A stretch of 64,000 nt of DNA from Colletes latitarsis (lineage: Eukaryota; Arthropoda; Insecta; Hymenoptera; Colletidae): contig NW_027488367.1 in NCBI RefSeq assembly GCF_051014445.1, positions 24,103,501 to 24,167,500 on the forward strand, given 5' to 3'. Of this stretch, positions 36,871-51,600 are shown in pieces (the first letter of the stretch is position 1; the number at the start of each line of letters is the position of its first letter). Below the pieces are notes generated by a model that did no database searches, was not told where the DNA came from, and saw only the letters and a list, made by a program, of their open reading frames with translations. A program made the position numbers and the translations under genes.

Positions 36871-39800
36871 TTAGAGGATAACGCATGTTAGGTCAAGGTT
36901 AGGTCTAAGATTTGCCCTCATCAGGCTCACAGTTTCGCGTTTTTCACATACTTGTCGAACAGATCCTGGGTTTTTTCTGGTTTGGATCACGTAGTAATGT
37001 GGGTCCACACTGAAACAATCAATTAAACCTGGTCTTGATAAATATTTTAGAGGATAACGCATGTTAGGTCGGGGATAGGTCTGGGATTTGCCCTCATCAG
37101 ACTCATACTTTCGCACACTTCACATACTCGTTGAACAGATCCTGCGTTATTTTCTGGTTTGGATCACATAGTAATGTGGTACCACACTGAAACATTCAAT
37201 TAAACCTGGTCTTCATAAATATTTTAGAGGATAACGCATGTTACGTCTGAGTTAGGTCTAGGATTTGCCCTCATCAGGCTCAAACTTTCGCATATTTCTC
37301 ATACTTCATGGCTAGATCCTGGGCTATTTCTGGATTGGATCACGTAGTAAAGTGGTACCACACTGAAACATTCAATGAAACCTGGTCTGGATAAATATTT
37401 TAGAGGACAACGCATCTTAGGTCTGGGTTAGGTCTAAGATTTGCCCTCATCAGGCTCACAGTTTCGCGTTTTTCACATACTTGTTGAACAGATCCTGGTT
37501 TTTTTCTGGTTTGGATCACGAAGTAGTGTGGTACCACACTGAAACAGTCCATTAAACCTGGTTTCGCTCAAATTTTTAGAGGATAACGCAATGTTAGGTC
37601 TAGATTAGGTCTGGGATTTGCTCCCATCAGGCTCATTCTTTCGCATATTTCTCATACTTGATGGCTATATCCTGGGCTTTTTCTGGATTGCATCACGTAG
37701 TAACGTAGTACCACACTGAAACAGTCAATGAAACCTGGTTTCCATCAATATTTTAGAGGACAACGCAAGTTAGGTCTAGGTAAGGCCTGAGATTTTCACT
37801 GATCAGACTCATACATTCGCATTCTTCACATACTTGTAGAACGGATCCTGGGTTTTTTCTGGTTTGGATCACGTAGTAATGTGGTACCACACTGAAACAT
37901 TCAATTAAACCTGGTCTTGATAAATATTTTAGAGGATAACGCATGTTAGGTCTGGGTTACGTCTAGGATTTGCCCTCATCAGGCTCATACTTTCGCATAT
38001 TTCTCATACTTCATGGCTAGATCCTGGGCTGTTTCTGCATTGTTTCACGTAGTAATGTGGTACCACGCTGAAACAGTCAATTAAACCTGGTTTCGATCAA
38101 TATTTTAGAGGATAACGCAAGTTAGGTCTGGGATAGGTCTAGGATTTGCCCTCATCAGGCTCTTACTATCGCATATTACTCATACTTCATGGCTAGATCC
38201 TGGGCTATTTCTGGATTGGATCACGTAGTAGAGTGGTACCACACTGAAACATTCAATGAAACCTGTTCTGGATAAATATTTTAGAGGATAACGCATCTTA
38301 GGTCTGGGTTAGGTCTAAGATTTGCCCTCATCAGGCTCACAGTTTCGCGTTTTTCACATACTTGTTAAACAGATCCTGGGTTTTTTCTGGTTTGGATCAC
38401 GTAGTAATGTGGTAGCACACTAAAACAGTCAATTAAACCTGGTTTCGATCAATATTTTAGAGGATCACGCAAGCTGGGTCTGGGATAGGTCTGGGATTAG
38501 CCCTCATCAGACTCATACTTTCGCACACTTCACATACTCGTTGACAAGACCCTGGGTTTTTTTCTGGCTTGGATCACGTAGTAATGTGGTTCCACACTGA
38601 AACAGTCGATTAAACTTGGCTTCGATCAATATTTTAGAGGATAACGCAAGTTAGGTCTGGGTTAGGCCTGGGATTTGCCCTCATCAGACTCATACTTTCG
38701 CATTCTTCACATACTTGTTGAACGGATCCTGGGTTTTTTCTGGTTTGGATCACGCAGTAATGTGGTACCACACTGAAACAGTCGGTTAAACCTGGTTTCG
38801 ATCAATATTTTAGTGGATAACGCAAGTTAGGTCTGGGGTAGGTCTGGGATTTGCCCTCATCAGACTCATACCTACGCACACTTCACATACTCGTTGAACA
38901 GATCCTGGGTTATTTTCTGGTTTGGATCACATAGTAATGTGGTACCAAACTGAAACAGTCGATTAAACCAGGTTTCGATCAATATTTTTGAGGATAATTC
39001 ATGTTATGTCTAGGTTAGGTCTGGGATTTGCTCTCATCAGGCTCATTCTTTCGCGTATTTCTCATACATGATGGCTAGATCCGGGGCTTTTTCTGGATTG
39101 CATCACGTAGTAATGAAGTACAACACTGAAACAGTCAATTAAACCTGGTCTTGATAAATATTTTAGAGGATAACGCATGTTAGGTTTGGGTTAGGTCTAG
39201 GATTTGCCCTCATCAGGCTCATACTTTCGCATATTTCTCATACTTCATGGCTAGATCCTGGGCTGTTTCTGGATTGTATCACGTAGTAATGGTGGTACCA
39301 CGCTGAAACAGTCAATTAAAACTGGTTCCGATCAATATTTTAGAGGATAACGCAAGTTAGGTCTGGGATAGGTCTGGGATTCGCCCTCATCAGGCTCATA
39401 CTTTCGCGTTTTTCACATACTTGTTGAACAGATCCTGGGTTTTTTCTGGTTTGGATCACGTAGTAATGTGGGACCACACTGAAACAGTCCATTAAACCTG
39501 GTTTGGATCAATATTTTAGAGGATAACGCAAGTTTGGTCTAGGTTAGGTCTGGGATTTTCACTCATAAGACACATACTTTCGCATTCTTCACATACTTGT
39601 TGAACAGATCCTGGGTTTTTTATGGTTTGGTTCACGTAGTAATGTGGTACCACACTGAAACATTCAATTAAACCTAGTCTTGATAAATATTTTGGAGGAT
39701 AACGCATGTTAGGTCTGGGTTAGGACTAGGATTTGCCCCCATCAGGCTCATACTTTCGCATATTCCTCATACTTCATGGCTGGATCCTGGGCTATTTCTG

Positions 39801-42800
39801 GTTTGGATCACGTAGTAATGTGGTACCACACTGAAACAGTCAATTAAACCTGGTTTTGATCAATATTTTAGAGAATAATTCATGTCAGGTCTACGTTAGG
39901 TCTGGGATTTGCTCTCATCAGGCTCATTCTTTCGCATATTTCTCACACTTGATGGCTAGATCCTGGGCTTTTTCCGGTTTGCATCACGTACTAATGTGGT
40001 ACCACGCTGAAACAGTCAATTAAGCCTGATTTCGATGAATATTTTAGAGGATAACGCAAGTTAGGTCTGGGGTAGGTCTGGGATTCGCCCTCATCAGGCT
40101 CATACCTTCGCATATTTCTCATACTCGATGGCTAGATCCTGGGCTTTTTCTGGATTGCATCACGTAGTAATGAAGTACAACACTGAAGCAGTCAATTAAA
40201 CCTGGTTTCCATCAATATCTTAGAGGACAACGCAAGTTAGGTCTGGGATAAGTCTGGGATCTGCCCTCATCAGGCTCATACTTTCGCGTTTTTCACATAC
40301 TTGTTGAACAGATCCTGTTTTTTTTCTGGTTTGGATCACGTAGTAGTGTGGTACCACACTGAAACAGTCCATTAAACCTTGTTTGGATCAATATTTTAGA
40401 GGATAACGAATGTTAGGTCTGGGATAGGTCTGGGATTTGCCCTCATCAGACTCATACTTTCGCACACTTCACATACTCGTTGAACAGATCCTGGGTTATT
40501 TTCTGGTTTGGATCACATAGTAATGTGGTACCACACTGAAACAGTCGGTTAAACCTGGTTTCGATCAATATTTTAGTGGATAACGCAAGTTAGGTCTGGG
40601 GTAGGTCTGGGATTTGCCCTCATCAGACTCATACCTACGCACACTTCACATACTCGTTGAACAGATCCTGGGTTATTTTCTGGTTTGGATCACATAGTAA
40701 TGTGGTACCAAACTGAAGCAGTCAATTAAACCTGGTTTCCATCAATATCTTAGAGGACAACGCAAGTTAGGTCTGGGATAAGTCTGGGATCTGCCCTCAT
40801 CAGGCTCATACTTTCGCGTTTTTCACATACTTGTTGAACAGATCCTGTTTTTTTTCTGGTTTGGATCACGTAGTAGTGTGGTACCACACTGAAACAGTCC
40901 ATTAAACCTTGTTTGGATCAATATTTTAGAGGATAACGAATGTTAGGTCTGGGATAGGTCTGGGATTTGCCCTCATCAGACTCATACTTTCGCACACTTC
41001 ACATACTTGTTGAACGGATCCTGGGTTTTTACTGGTTTGGATCACGTAGTAATGTGGTACCACACTGAAACAGTCAATTACACCTGGTTTGGATCAATAT
41101 TTTAGAGAATAACGCATGTTAGGTCTAGGTTAGGTCTGGGATTTTCACTCATCAGACTCATACTTTCGCATATTTCTCATACTTCATGGCTAGATCCTGG
41201 GCTTTTTCTGGATTGTTTCACGTAGTAATGTGGTACCACACTGAAACATTCAATTAAACCTGGTCTAGATAAATATTTTAGAGGATAACGCAAGTTAGGT
41301 CTAGGTTAGGCCTGGGATTTGCCCTCATCAGGGTCATACTTTCGCAGTTTTAACATACATGTTGACCTGATCGAGGGTTTTTTCCGCTTTGGATCACGTA
41401 GTAAAGTGGTACCACACTGAAGCAGTCCATTAAACCCGGTTTGGATCAATATTTTAGAGGATAACGTATGTTAGGTTTGGGTTAGGTCTAGGATTTCCCC
41501 TCATCAGGCTCATACTATCGCATATTTCTCATACTTCATGGCTAGATCCTGGGCTTTTTTTGGATTGCATCACGTAGTAATGAAGTACAACACTGAAACA
41601 GTCAATTAAACCTGGTTTCCATCAATATTTTAGAGGACAACGCATGTTAGGTCTAGGTTAGGCCTGGGATTTGCCCTCATCAGGGTCATACTTTCGCAGT
41701 TTTAACATACACGTTGACCTGATCGAGGGTTTTTTCCGCTTTGGATCACGTAGAAAAGTGGTACCACACTGAAGCAATCCATTAAACCCGGTTTGGATCA
41801 ATATTTTAGAGGATAACGCATGTTAGGTTTGGGTTAGGTCTAGGATTTGCCCTCATCAGGCTCATACTTTCGCATATTTCTCATACTTCATGGCTAGATC
41901 CTGGGCTTTTTCTGGATTGTTTCACGTAGTAATGTGGTACCACGCTGAAACAGTCAATTAAACCTGGTTTCGATCAATATTTTAGAGGATAACGCAAGTT
42001 AGGTCTGGGATAGGTCTGGGATTCGCCCTCATCAGGCTCATACTTTCGCGTTTTTCACATACTTGTTGAACAGATCCTGGGTTTTTTCTGGTTTGAGTCA
42101 CGTAGTAATGTGGTACCACACTGAAACAGTCGATTAAACCAGGTTTCGATCAATATTTTTGAGGATAACGCATGTTAGGTCCAGGTTAGGCCTGGGATTT
42201 TCACTCATCAGACTCATACTTTCGCATTCTTCACATACTTGTTGAACGGATCCTGGGCTTTTTCTGGATTGCATCACATAGTAATGAAGTACAACACAGA
42301 AACAGACAATTAAAACTGGTTTCCATCAATATCTTAGAGGACAACGCAAGTTAGGTCTGGGATAGGTCTGGGATTTGCCCTCATCAGACTCATACTTTCG
42401 CATTCTTCACATACTTGTTGAACGGATCCTGGGTTTTTTCTGGTTTGGATCACGTAGTAATGTGGTACCACACTGAAACATTCAAATAAACCAGGTCATG
42501 ACAAATATTTTAGATGATAACGCATGTTAGGTCTGGGTTAGGTCTAGGATTTGCCCCCATCAGGCTCATACTTTCGCATATTTCTCATACTTCATGGCTA
42601 GATCCTGGGCTATTTCTGGATTGGATCACGTAGTAATGTGGTACCACACTGAAACAGTCAATTAAACCTGGTTTCGATCAATATTTTAGAGGACAATGCA
42701 AGTTAGGTCTGGCATAGGTCTGGGATTCGCCCTCATCAGACTCATACTTTCGCGTTTTTCACATACTTGTTGAACTGATCGAGGGTTTTTTCTGCTTTGG

Positions 42801-45640
42801 ATCACGTAGTAAAGTGGTACCACACTGAAACAGTCCATTAAACCTGGTTTGGATCAATATTTTTGAGGATAACGAATGTTAGGTCTAGGTTAGGCCGGGG
42901 AATTTCACTCATCAGGCTCATACTTTCGCATATTTCTCATACTTCATGGCTAGATCCTGGGCTGTTTCTGGATTGTATCACATAGTAATGTGGTACCACG
43001 CTGAAACAGTCGATTAAACCTGGATTCGATCAATATTTTAGAGGATAACGCATGTTAGGTCTAGGTTAGGCCTGGGATTTGCCCTCATCAGGGTCATACT
43101 TTCGCGTTTTTCACATACTTGTTGAACTGGTCCTCGGTTTTTTCTGGTTTGGATCACGTAGCAATGTGGTACCACACTGAAACGGTCCATTTAACCTGGT
43201 TTGGATCAATATTTTAGAGGATAACGCATGTTAGGTCTAGGTTAGCCCTGGGATTTTCACTCATCAGACTCATAGTTTCGCATTCTTCACATACTTGTTG
43301 AACGGATCCTGGGTTTTTTCTGGTTTCGTTAACGTAGTAATGTGGTACCACACTGAAACATTCAATTAAACCTGATCTTGATAAATATTTGAGAGGATAA
43401 CGCATGTTAGGTTTGGGTTAAGTCCTGGATTTGCCCTCATCAGTCTCATACTTTCGCATATTTCTCATACTTCATGGCTAGATCCTGGGCTGTTTCTGGA
43501 TTGTATCACGTAGTAATTTGGTACCACGCTGAAACAGTCAATTAAACCTGGTTTCGATCAATATTTTGCAGGATAACGCAAGTTAGGTCTGGCATAGGTC
43601 TGGGATTCGCCCTCATCAGACTCATACTTTCGCGTTTTTCACATACTTGTTGAACTGATCCTGGGCTTTTTCTGGTTTGGATCACGTAGTAATGTGGTAC
43701 CACACTGAAACAGTCAATTAAGCCTGGTTTCGATCAATATTTTAGAGAATAATTCATGTTAGGTTTAGGTTAGGTCTGGGATTTGCTCTCATCAGGCTCA
43801 TACTTTCGCACACTTCACATACTCGTTTGACAGATCCTGGGTTATTTTCTGGTTTGGATCACGTAGTAATGTGGGACCACATTGAAACAGTCAATTAAAC
43901 CTGGTTTCGATCAATATTTTAGAGAATAATTCATGTTAGGTCTAGGTTAGGCCTGGGATTTGCTCTCATCAGGGTCATACTTTCGCAGTTTTAACATACA
44001 TGTTGACCTGATCGAGAGTTTTTTCTGCTTTGGATCACGAAGTAAAGTGGTACCACACTGAAACAGTCCATTAAACCTGGTTTGGATCAATATTTTTGAG
44101 GATAACGCATGTTAGGTCTAGGTTAGGCCGGGGAATTTCACTCATCAGACTCATACTTTCGCATATTTCTCATACTTCATGGCTAGATACTGGGCTGTTT
44201 CTGGATTGTATCACATAGTAATGTGGTACCACGCTGAAACAGTCGATTAAACCTGGTTTCGATCAATATTTTAGAGGATAACGCATGTTAGGTCTAGGTT
44301 AGGCGTGGGATTTGCCCTCATCAGGGTCATACTTTCGCAGTTTTAAAATACATGTTGACCTGATCGAGGGTTTTTTCTGCTTTGGATCACGTAGTAAAGT
44401 GGTACCACACTGAAACAGTCCATTTAACCTGGTTTGGATCAATATTTTAGAGGATAACGCATGTTAGGTCTAGGTTAGCCCTGGGATTTTCACTCATCAG
44501 ACTCATACTTTCGCATTCTTCACATACTTGTTGAACGGATCCTGGGTTTTTTCTGGTTTCGTTAACGTAGTAATGTGGTACCACACTGAAACATTCAATT
44601 AAACCTGATCTTGATAAATATTTGAGAGGATAACGCATGTTAGGTTTGGGTTAAGTCCTGGATTTGCCCTCATCAGTCTCATACTTTCGCATATTTCTCA
44701 TACTTCATGGCTAGACCCTGGGCTGTTTCTGGATTGTATCACGTAGTAATTTGGTACCACGCTGAAACAGTCAATTAAACCTGGTTTCGATCAATATTTT
44801 GCAGGATAACGCAAGTTAGGTCTGGCATAGGTCTGGGATTCGCCCTCATCAGACTCATACTTTCGCGTTTTTCACATACTTGTTGAACTGATCCTGGGCT
44901 TTTTCTGGTTTGGATCACGTAGTAATGTGGGACCACACTGAAACAATCAATTAAACCTGGTCTTGATAAATATTTTAGAGAATAATACATGTTAGGTCTA
45001 GGTTCGGTCTGGGATTTGCTCTCATCAGGCTCATTCTTTCGCATATTTCTCATACTTGATGGCTAGATGCTGGGCTTTTTCTGGATTGCATCACGTAGTA
45101 ATGAAGTACAACACTGAAACAGTCAATTAAACCTGGTTTCCATCAATATTTTAGAGGATAACGAATGTTAGGTCTGGGATAGGTCTGGGATTTGCCCTCA
45201 TCAGACTCATACTTTCGCACACTTCACATACTCGTTGAACAGATCCTGGGTTATTTTCTGGTTTGGATCACGTAGTAGTGTGGTACCACACTGAAACAGT
45301 CCATTGAACCTGGTCTGGATCAATATTTTAGAGAATAATACATGTTAGGTCTAGGTTCGGTCTGGGATTTGCTCTCATCAGGCTCATTCTTTCGCATATT
45401 TCTCATACTTGATGGCTAGATGCTGGGCTTTTTCTGGATTGCATCACGTAGTAATGAAGTACAACACTGAAACAGTCAATTAAACCTGGTTTCCATCAAT
45501 ATTTTAGAGGATAACGCATGTTAGGTCTGGGATAGGTCTGGGATTTGCCCCCATCAGACTCATACTTTCGCACACTTCACATACTCGTTGAACAGATCCT
45601 GGGTTATTTTCTGGTTTGGATCACGTAGTAGTGTGGTACC
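36871..45640 (+). repeat. Higher-order block B, copy 2
   Basis: It matches 20,674-29,950 at offsets 16,197, then 15,141, then 15,494. It joins the end of block A copy 4 near 36,870 within 'cttcgatcaatattttagaggataacgcat'-like shared sequence. Local gains are described in the entries at 40,519 and 44,979. Confidence 0.85.
40519..41010 (+). repeat. Nested insertion of recycled monomers in block B copy 2
   Basis: 40,519-40,711 copies a monomer from about 38,756-38,948 (offset 1,763, ten monomers +3), including the private change 'gtcggttaaacc'. 40,711-40,990 copies about 40,181-40,460 (offset 530, three monomers +2), including 'aactgaagca', 'gatcctgttttttttc' and 'ggataacgaatg'. It ends in a chimeric monomer with a C-type head and B-type tail at about 40,990-41,015. 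The net gain relative to copy 1 is 353 bp, two monomers. Confidence 0.85.
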
Positions 45641-45684
45641 ACACTGAAACAGTCCATTAAACCTGGTTTGGATCAATATTTTAG
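44979..45684 (+). repeat. Two-monomer tandem duplication (offset 353 bp)
   Basis: The segment starting 'agaataatacatg' at 44,979 recurs at 45,332 with the same 'ggttcggtctggg' and 'agatgctgggc' variants. The copies differ at 'ataacgaatg' (45,161) against 'ataacgcatg' (45,511) and by a few other bases. Confidence 0.82.
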
Positions 45685-48600
45685 AGCATAACGCATGTTA
45701 GGTCTAGGTTAGGTCTGGGATTTTTACTCATCAGACTCATACTTTCGCATTCTTCACATACTTGTTGAACGGATCCTGGGTTTTTTCTGGTTTGGATCAC
45801 GTAGTAATGTGTGTCCACACTGAAACAATCAATTAAACCTGGTCTTGATAAATATTTTAGAGGATAACGCATTTTAGGTCTGGGATATGTCTGGGATTTG
45901 CCCTCATCAGACTCATACTTTCGCACACTACACATACTCGTTGAACAGATCCTGGGTTTTTTCTGGTTTGGATCACGTAGTAATCTGGTACCACACTGAA
46001 ACAGTCGATTAAACCAGGTTTCGATCAATATTTTTGAGGATAACGCATGTTAGCTCTAGGTTAGGCCTGGGGTCTTCACTCATCAGGCTCATACTTTCGC
46101 ATTCTTCACATACTTGTTGAACGTATCCTGGGTTTTTTCTGGTTTGGATCACGTAGTAATGTGGGACCACACTGAAACAGTCAATTAAACCTGGTTTCGA
46201 TCAATATTTTAGAGGATAACACATGTTAGGTCTGGGATTGGTCTGGGATTTGACCTCATCAGACTCACACTTTCGCACACTTCACATACTCGTTGAACAG
46301 ATCCTGGGTATTTTCTGGTTTGGATCACGTAGTGATGTGGTACCACACTGAAACAGTCGATTAAACCTGGTTGCGATCAATATTTTAGAGGATAACGCAT
46401 GTTAGGTCTAGGTTAGCCATGGGATTTTCACTCATCAGACTCATACTTTCGCATTCTTCACATATTTGTTGAACGGATCTTGGGTTTTTTCTGGTGTGGA
46501 TCACGTAGTAATGTGGTACCACGCTGAAACAATCAATTAAACCTGATCTTGATAAATATTTTAGAGGATAACGCATGTTAAGTCTGGGATAGGTCGGGGA
46601 TTTGCCCTCATCGGCCTCATACTTTCGCACACTTCACATACTCGTTGAACAGATCCTGGGTTATTTTCTGGTTTGGATCACGTAGTAGTGTGGTACCACA
46701 CTGAAACAGTCCATTGAACCTGGTCTGGATCAATATTTTAGAGAATAATACATGTTAGGTCTAGGTTCGGTCTGGGATTTGCTCTCATCAGGCTCATTCT
46801 TTCGCATATTTCTCATACTTGATGGCTAGATGCTGGGCTTTTTCTGGATTGCATCACGTAGTAATGAAGTACAACACTGAAACAGTCAATTAAACTTGGT
46901 TTCCATCAAGATCTTAAAGGACAACGCAAGTTAGGTCTGGGATAGGTCTTGGATTTGCCCTCATCAGGCTCATACTTTCACGTTTTTCACATACTTGTTG
47001 AACGGATCATGGGTTTTTTCTGGTTTGGATCACGTAGTAGTATGGTACCACACTGAAACAGTCCATTGAACCTGGTTTGGATCAATATTTTAGAGGATAA
47101 CGCAAGTTAAGTCTGGGATTGGTCTGGGATTTGACCTCATCAGACTCACACTTTCGCACACTTCACATACTCGTTGAACAGATCCTGGGTATTTTCTGGT
47201 TTGGATCACGTAGTGATGTGGTACCACACTGAAACAGTCGATTAAACCTGGTTGCGATCAATATTTTAGAGGATAACGCATGTTAGGTCTAGGTTAGCCC
47301 TGGGATTTTCACTCATCACACTCATACTTTCGCATATTTCTCATACTTCATGGCTAGATCCTGGGCTGTTTCTGGATTATATCACGTAGTAATTTGGTAC
47401 CACACTGAAACAGTCAATTAAACCAGGTTTCGATCAATATTTTTGAGGATAACGCATGTTAGGTCTTGGTTATGTTTGGGATTTTCACTCATCAGACTCA
47501 TACTTTCGCATTCTTCACATACTTGTTGAACGGATCATGGGTTTTTTCTGGTTTGGATCACGTAGTAATGTGGGACCACACTGAAACAATCAATTAAACC
47601 TGGTCTTGATAAATATTTTAGAGGATAACGCATGTTAGGTCTGGGATAGGTCTAGGATTTGCCCTCATCAGGCTCATACTTTCGCATATTTCTCATACTT
47701 CATGGCTAGATCCTGGGCTATTTCTGGATTGGATCACGTAGTAATGTGGTACCACACTGAAACAGTCAACTAAACCTGGTCTTGATAAATATTTTAGAGG
47801 ATAACGCATGTTAGGTCTGGGTAAGGTCTAGGATTTGCCCTCGTCAGGATCATACTTTCGCATATTTCTCATACTTCATGGCTAGATCCTGGGCTATTTC
47901 TGGATTCGATCACGTAGTAATGTGGTACCACACTGAAACAGTCAATTAAACTTGGTTTCCATCAATATCTTAAAGGACAACGCAAGTTAGGTCTGGGATA
48001 GGTCTTGGATTTGCCCTCATCAGGCTCATACTTTCGCGTTTTTCACATACTTTTTGAACAGATCCTGGGTTTTTTCTGGTTTGGATCACGTAGTAGTATG
48101 GTACCACACTGAAACAGTCCATTGAACCTGGTTTGGATCAATATTTTAGAGGATAACGCATGTTAGGTCTAGGTTAGGTCTGGGATTTGCCCTCATCAGG
48201 CTCATACTTTCGCATATCTCTCATACTTCATGGCTAGATCCTGGGCTGTTTCTGGATTGTATCACATAGTAATGTGGTACCACGCTGAAACAGTCGATTA
48301 AACCTGGTTTCGATCAATATTTTTGAGGATAACGCATGTTAGGTCTTGGTTAGGTCTGGGATTTTCACTCATCAGACTCATACTTTCGCATATTTCTCAT
48401 ACTTCATGGCTAGATCCTGGGCTGTTTCTGGACTGTATCACGTAGTAATTTGGTACCACACTGAAACAGTCCATTGAACCTGGTTTGGATCAATATTTTA
48501 GAGGATAACGCATGTTAGGTCTAGGTTAGGTCTGGGATTTTCACTCATCAGACTCATACTTTCGCATTCTTCACATACTTGTTGAACGGATGCTGGGTTT

Positions 48601-51600
48601 TTTCTGGTTTGGATCACGTAGTAATGTGGTACCACACTGAAACAGTCGATTAAACCTGGTTTCGATCAATATTTTAGAGGATAACGCAAGTTAAGTCTGG
48701 GATTGGTCTGGGATTTGACCTCATCAGACTCACACTTTCGCACACTTCACATACTCGTTGAACAGATCCTGGGTATTTTCTGGTTTGGATCACGTAGTGA
48801 TGTGGTACCACACTGAAACAGTCGATTAAACCAGGTTTCGATCAATATTTTAGAGGATAACGCATGTTAGGTCTAGGTTAGGCCTGGGATTTTCACTCTT
48901 CAGGCTCATACTTTCGCATTCTTCACATACTTGTTGAACGGATCCTGGGTTTTTTCTGGTTTGGATAACGTAGTAATGTGGGACCACACTGAAACAGTCA
49001 ATTAAACCTGGTTTCGATCAATATTTTAGAGAATAATTCATGTTAGGTCTAGGTTAGGTCTGGGATTTGCTCTCATCAGGCTCATTCTTTCGCATATTTC
49101 TCATACTTGATGGCTAGATCCTGGGCTTTTTCTGGATTGCATCACGTAGTAATGAAGTACAACACTGAAACAGTCAATTAAACCTAGTTTCCATCAATAT
49201 CTTAGAGGACAACGCACGTTAGGTCTGGGATAGGTCTGGGATCTGCCCTCATCAGGCTCATACTTTCGCGTTTTTCACATACTTGTTGAACAGATCCTGG
49301 GTTTTTTCTGGTTTGTATCACGTAGTAGTGTGGTACCACACTGAAAGAGCCCATTAAAACTGGTTTGGATCAATAATTTAGAGTATAACGCATGTTAGAT
49401 CTAGGTTAGCCCTGGGATTTTCACTCATCAGACTCATACTTTCGCATTCTTCACATACTTGTTGGACTGATCCTGGGTTTTTTCTGGGTTGGATCACGTA
49501 GTAATGTGGTACCACACTGAAACAGTCGATTAAACCTTGTTTCAATCAATATTTTAGAGGATAACGCAAGTTAGGTCTGGGATAGGTCTGGGATTTGACC
49601 CCATCAGACTCATACTTTCGCACACTTCACATACTCGTTGAACAGATCCTGCGTTATTTTCTGGTTTGGATCACATAGTAATGTGGTACCACACTGAAAC
49701 AGTCGATTAAACCAGGTTTCGATCAATATTTTAGAGAATAATTCATGTGATGTCTAGGTTAGGTCTGGGATTTGCTCTCATCAGGCTCATTCTTTCGCAT
49801 ATTTCTCATACATGTTGAACAGATCCTGGGTTTTTTCTGGATTGGATCACTTAGTAATGTGGGACCACACTGAAACAATCAATTAAACCTGGTTTCGATC
49901 AATATTTTTGAGGATAACGCATGTTAGGTCTTGGTTAGGTTTGGGATTTTCACTCATCAGACTCATACTTTCGCATTCTTCACATACTTGTTGAACGGAT
50001 CATGGGTTTTTTCTGGTTTGGATCACGTAGTAATGTGGGACCACACTGAAACAATCAATTAAACCTGGTCTTGATAAATATTTTAGAGGATAACGCATGT
50101 TAGGCCTGGGATAGGTCTAGCATTTGCCCTCATCAGGCTCATACTTTCGCATATTTCTCATACTTCATGGCTAGATCCTGGGCTATTTCTGGATTAGATC
50201 ACGAAGTAATGTGGTACCACACTGAAACAGTCAATTAAACTTGGTTTCCATCAATATCTTAAAGGAAAACGCAAGTTAGGTCTGGGATAGGTCTTGGATT
50301 TGCCCTCATCAGGCTCATACTTTCGCGTTTTTCACATACTTTTTGAACAGATCCTGGGTTTTTTCTGGTTTGGATCACGTAGTAGTATGGTACCACACTG
50401 AAACAGTCCATTGAACCTGGTTTGGATCAATATTTTAGAGGATAACACATGTTAGGTCTAGGTTAGGTCTGGGATTTTCACTCATCAGACTCATACTTTC
50501 GCATTCTTCACATACTTGTTGAACGGATCCTGGGTTTTTTCTGGTTTGGATCACGTAGTAATGTGGTACCACACTGAAACAGTCGATTAATCCTGGTTTC
50601 GATCAATATTTTAGAGGATAACGCAAGTTAAGTCTGGGATTGGTCTGGGATTTGACCTCATCAGACTCACACTTTCGCACACTTCACATACTCGTTGAAC
50701 AGATCCTGGGTATTTTCTGGTTTGGATCACGTAGTGATGTGGTAGCACACTGAAACAGTCGATTAAACCAGGTTTCGATCAATATTCTTGAGGATAACGC
50801 ATGTTAGGTCTAGGTAAGGCCTGGGATTTTCACTCATCAGACTCATTCTTTCGCATTCTTCACATACCTGTTGAACGGATCCTGGGTTTTTTCTGGTTTG
50901 GATCACGTAGTAATGTGGGACCACACTGAAACAATCAATTAAACCTGGTCTTGATAAATATTTTAGAGGATAACGCAAGTTAGGTACTAGGTTAGGCCTG
51001 GGATTTGCCCTCATCAGGGTCATACTTTCGCAGTTTAACATGCATGTTGACCTGATCGAGGGTTTTTTCTGCTTTGGATCACGTAATAAAGTGGTGCCGC
51101 AACTAAAACAGTCAATTAAACCTGGTTTCGACCATTATTTTAGAGGATAACGCAAGTCAGGTCTGGGATAGGTCTGGGATTAGCCCTCATCAGACTCATA
51201 CTTTCGCACACTTCACATACTCGTTGACAAGATCCTGGGTTTTTTTCTGGTTTGGATCACGTAGTAATGTGGTACCACACTGAAACAGTCGATTGAACCT
51301 GGTTTCGATTAATATTTTAGAGAATAATTCATGTTAGGTCTAGGTAAGGTCTGGGATTTGCTCTCATCAGGCTCATTCTTTCGCATATTTCTCATACTTG
51401 ATGTCTAGATCCTGGGCTTTTTCTGGATTGCATCACGTAGTAATGAAGTACAACACTGAAACAGTCAATTAAACCTAGTTTCCATCAATATTTTACACGA
51501 CAACGCATGTTAGGTCTAGGTTAGGCCTGGGATTTGCCCTCATCAGGGTCATACTTTCGCAGTTTTAACATACATGTTGACCTGATCGAGGGTTTTTTCC

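Larger units (their letters stand above)
29951..45640 (+). repeat. Giant higher-order unit, copy 2 (about 15.7 kb)
   Basis: It is collinear with 11,817-29,950 but shorter. Relative to copy 1 it lacks one monomer at about 30,690, has three monomers that copy 1 lost at 13.95 and 14.64 kb, and lacks a net seven at about 33.7-34.4 kb. It also lacks six at about 36.87 kb and six at about 38,997, and has gained two at 40.5-41.0 kb. The junction with copy 1 falls in 29,951-29,973, a shared stretch that starts with the palindrome. Confidence 0.82.

Noticed and set aside
29951..45640. Second giant unit as a pure assembly duplication
   Set aside because: The copies differ by many private substitutions, single-base indels and different monomer losses and gains, which a duplicated contig would not show. 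Read-level confirmation is still needed.
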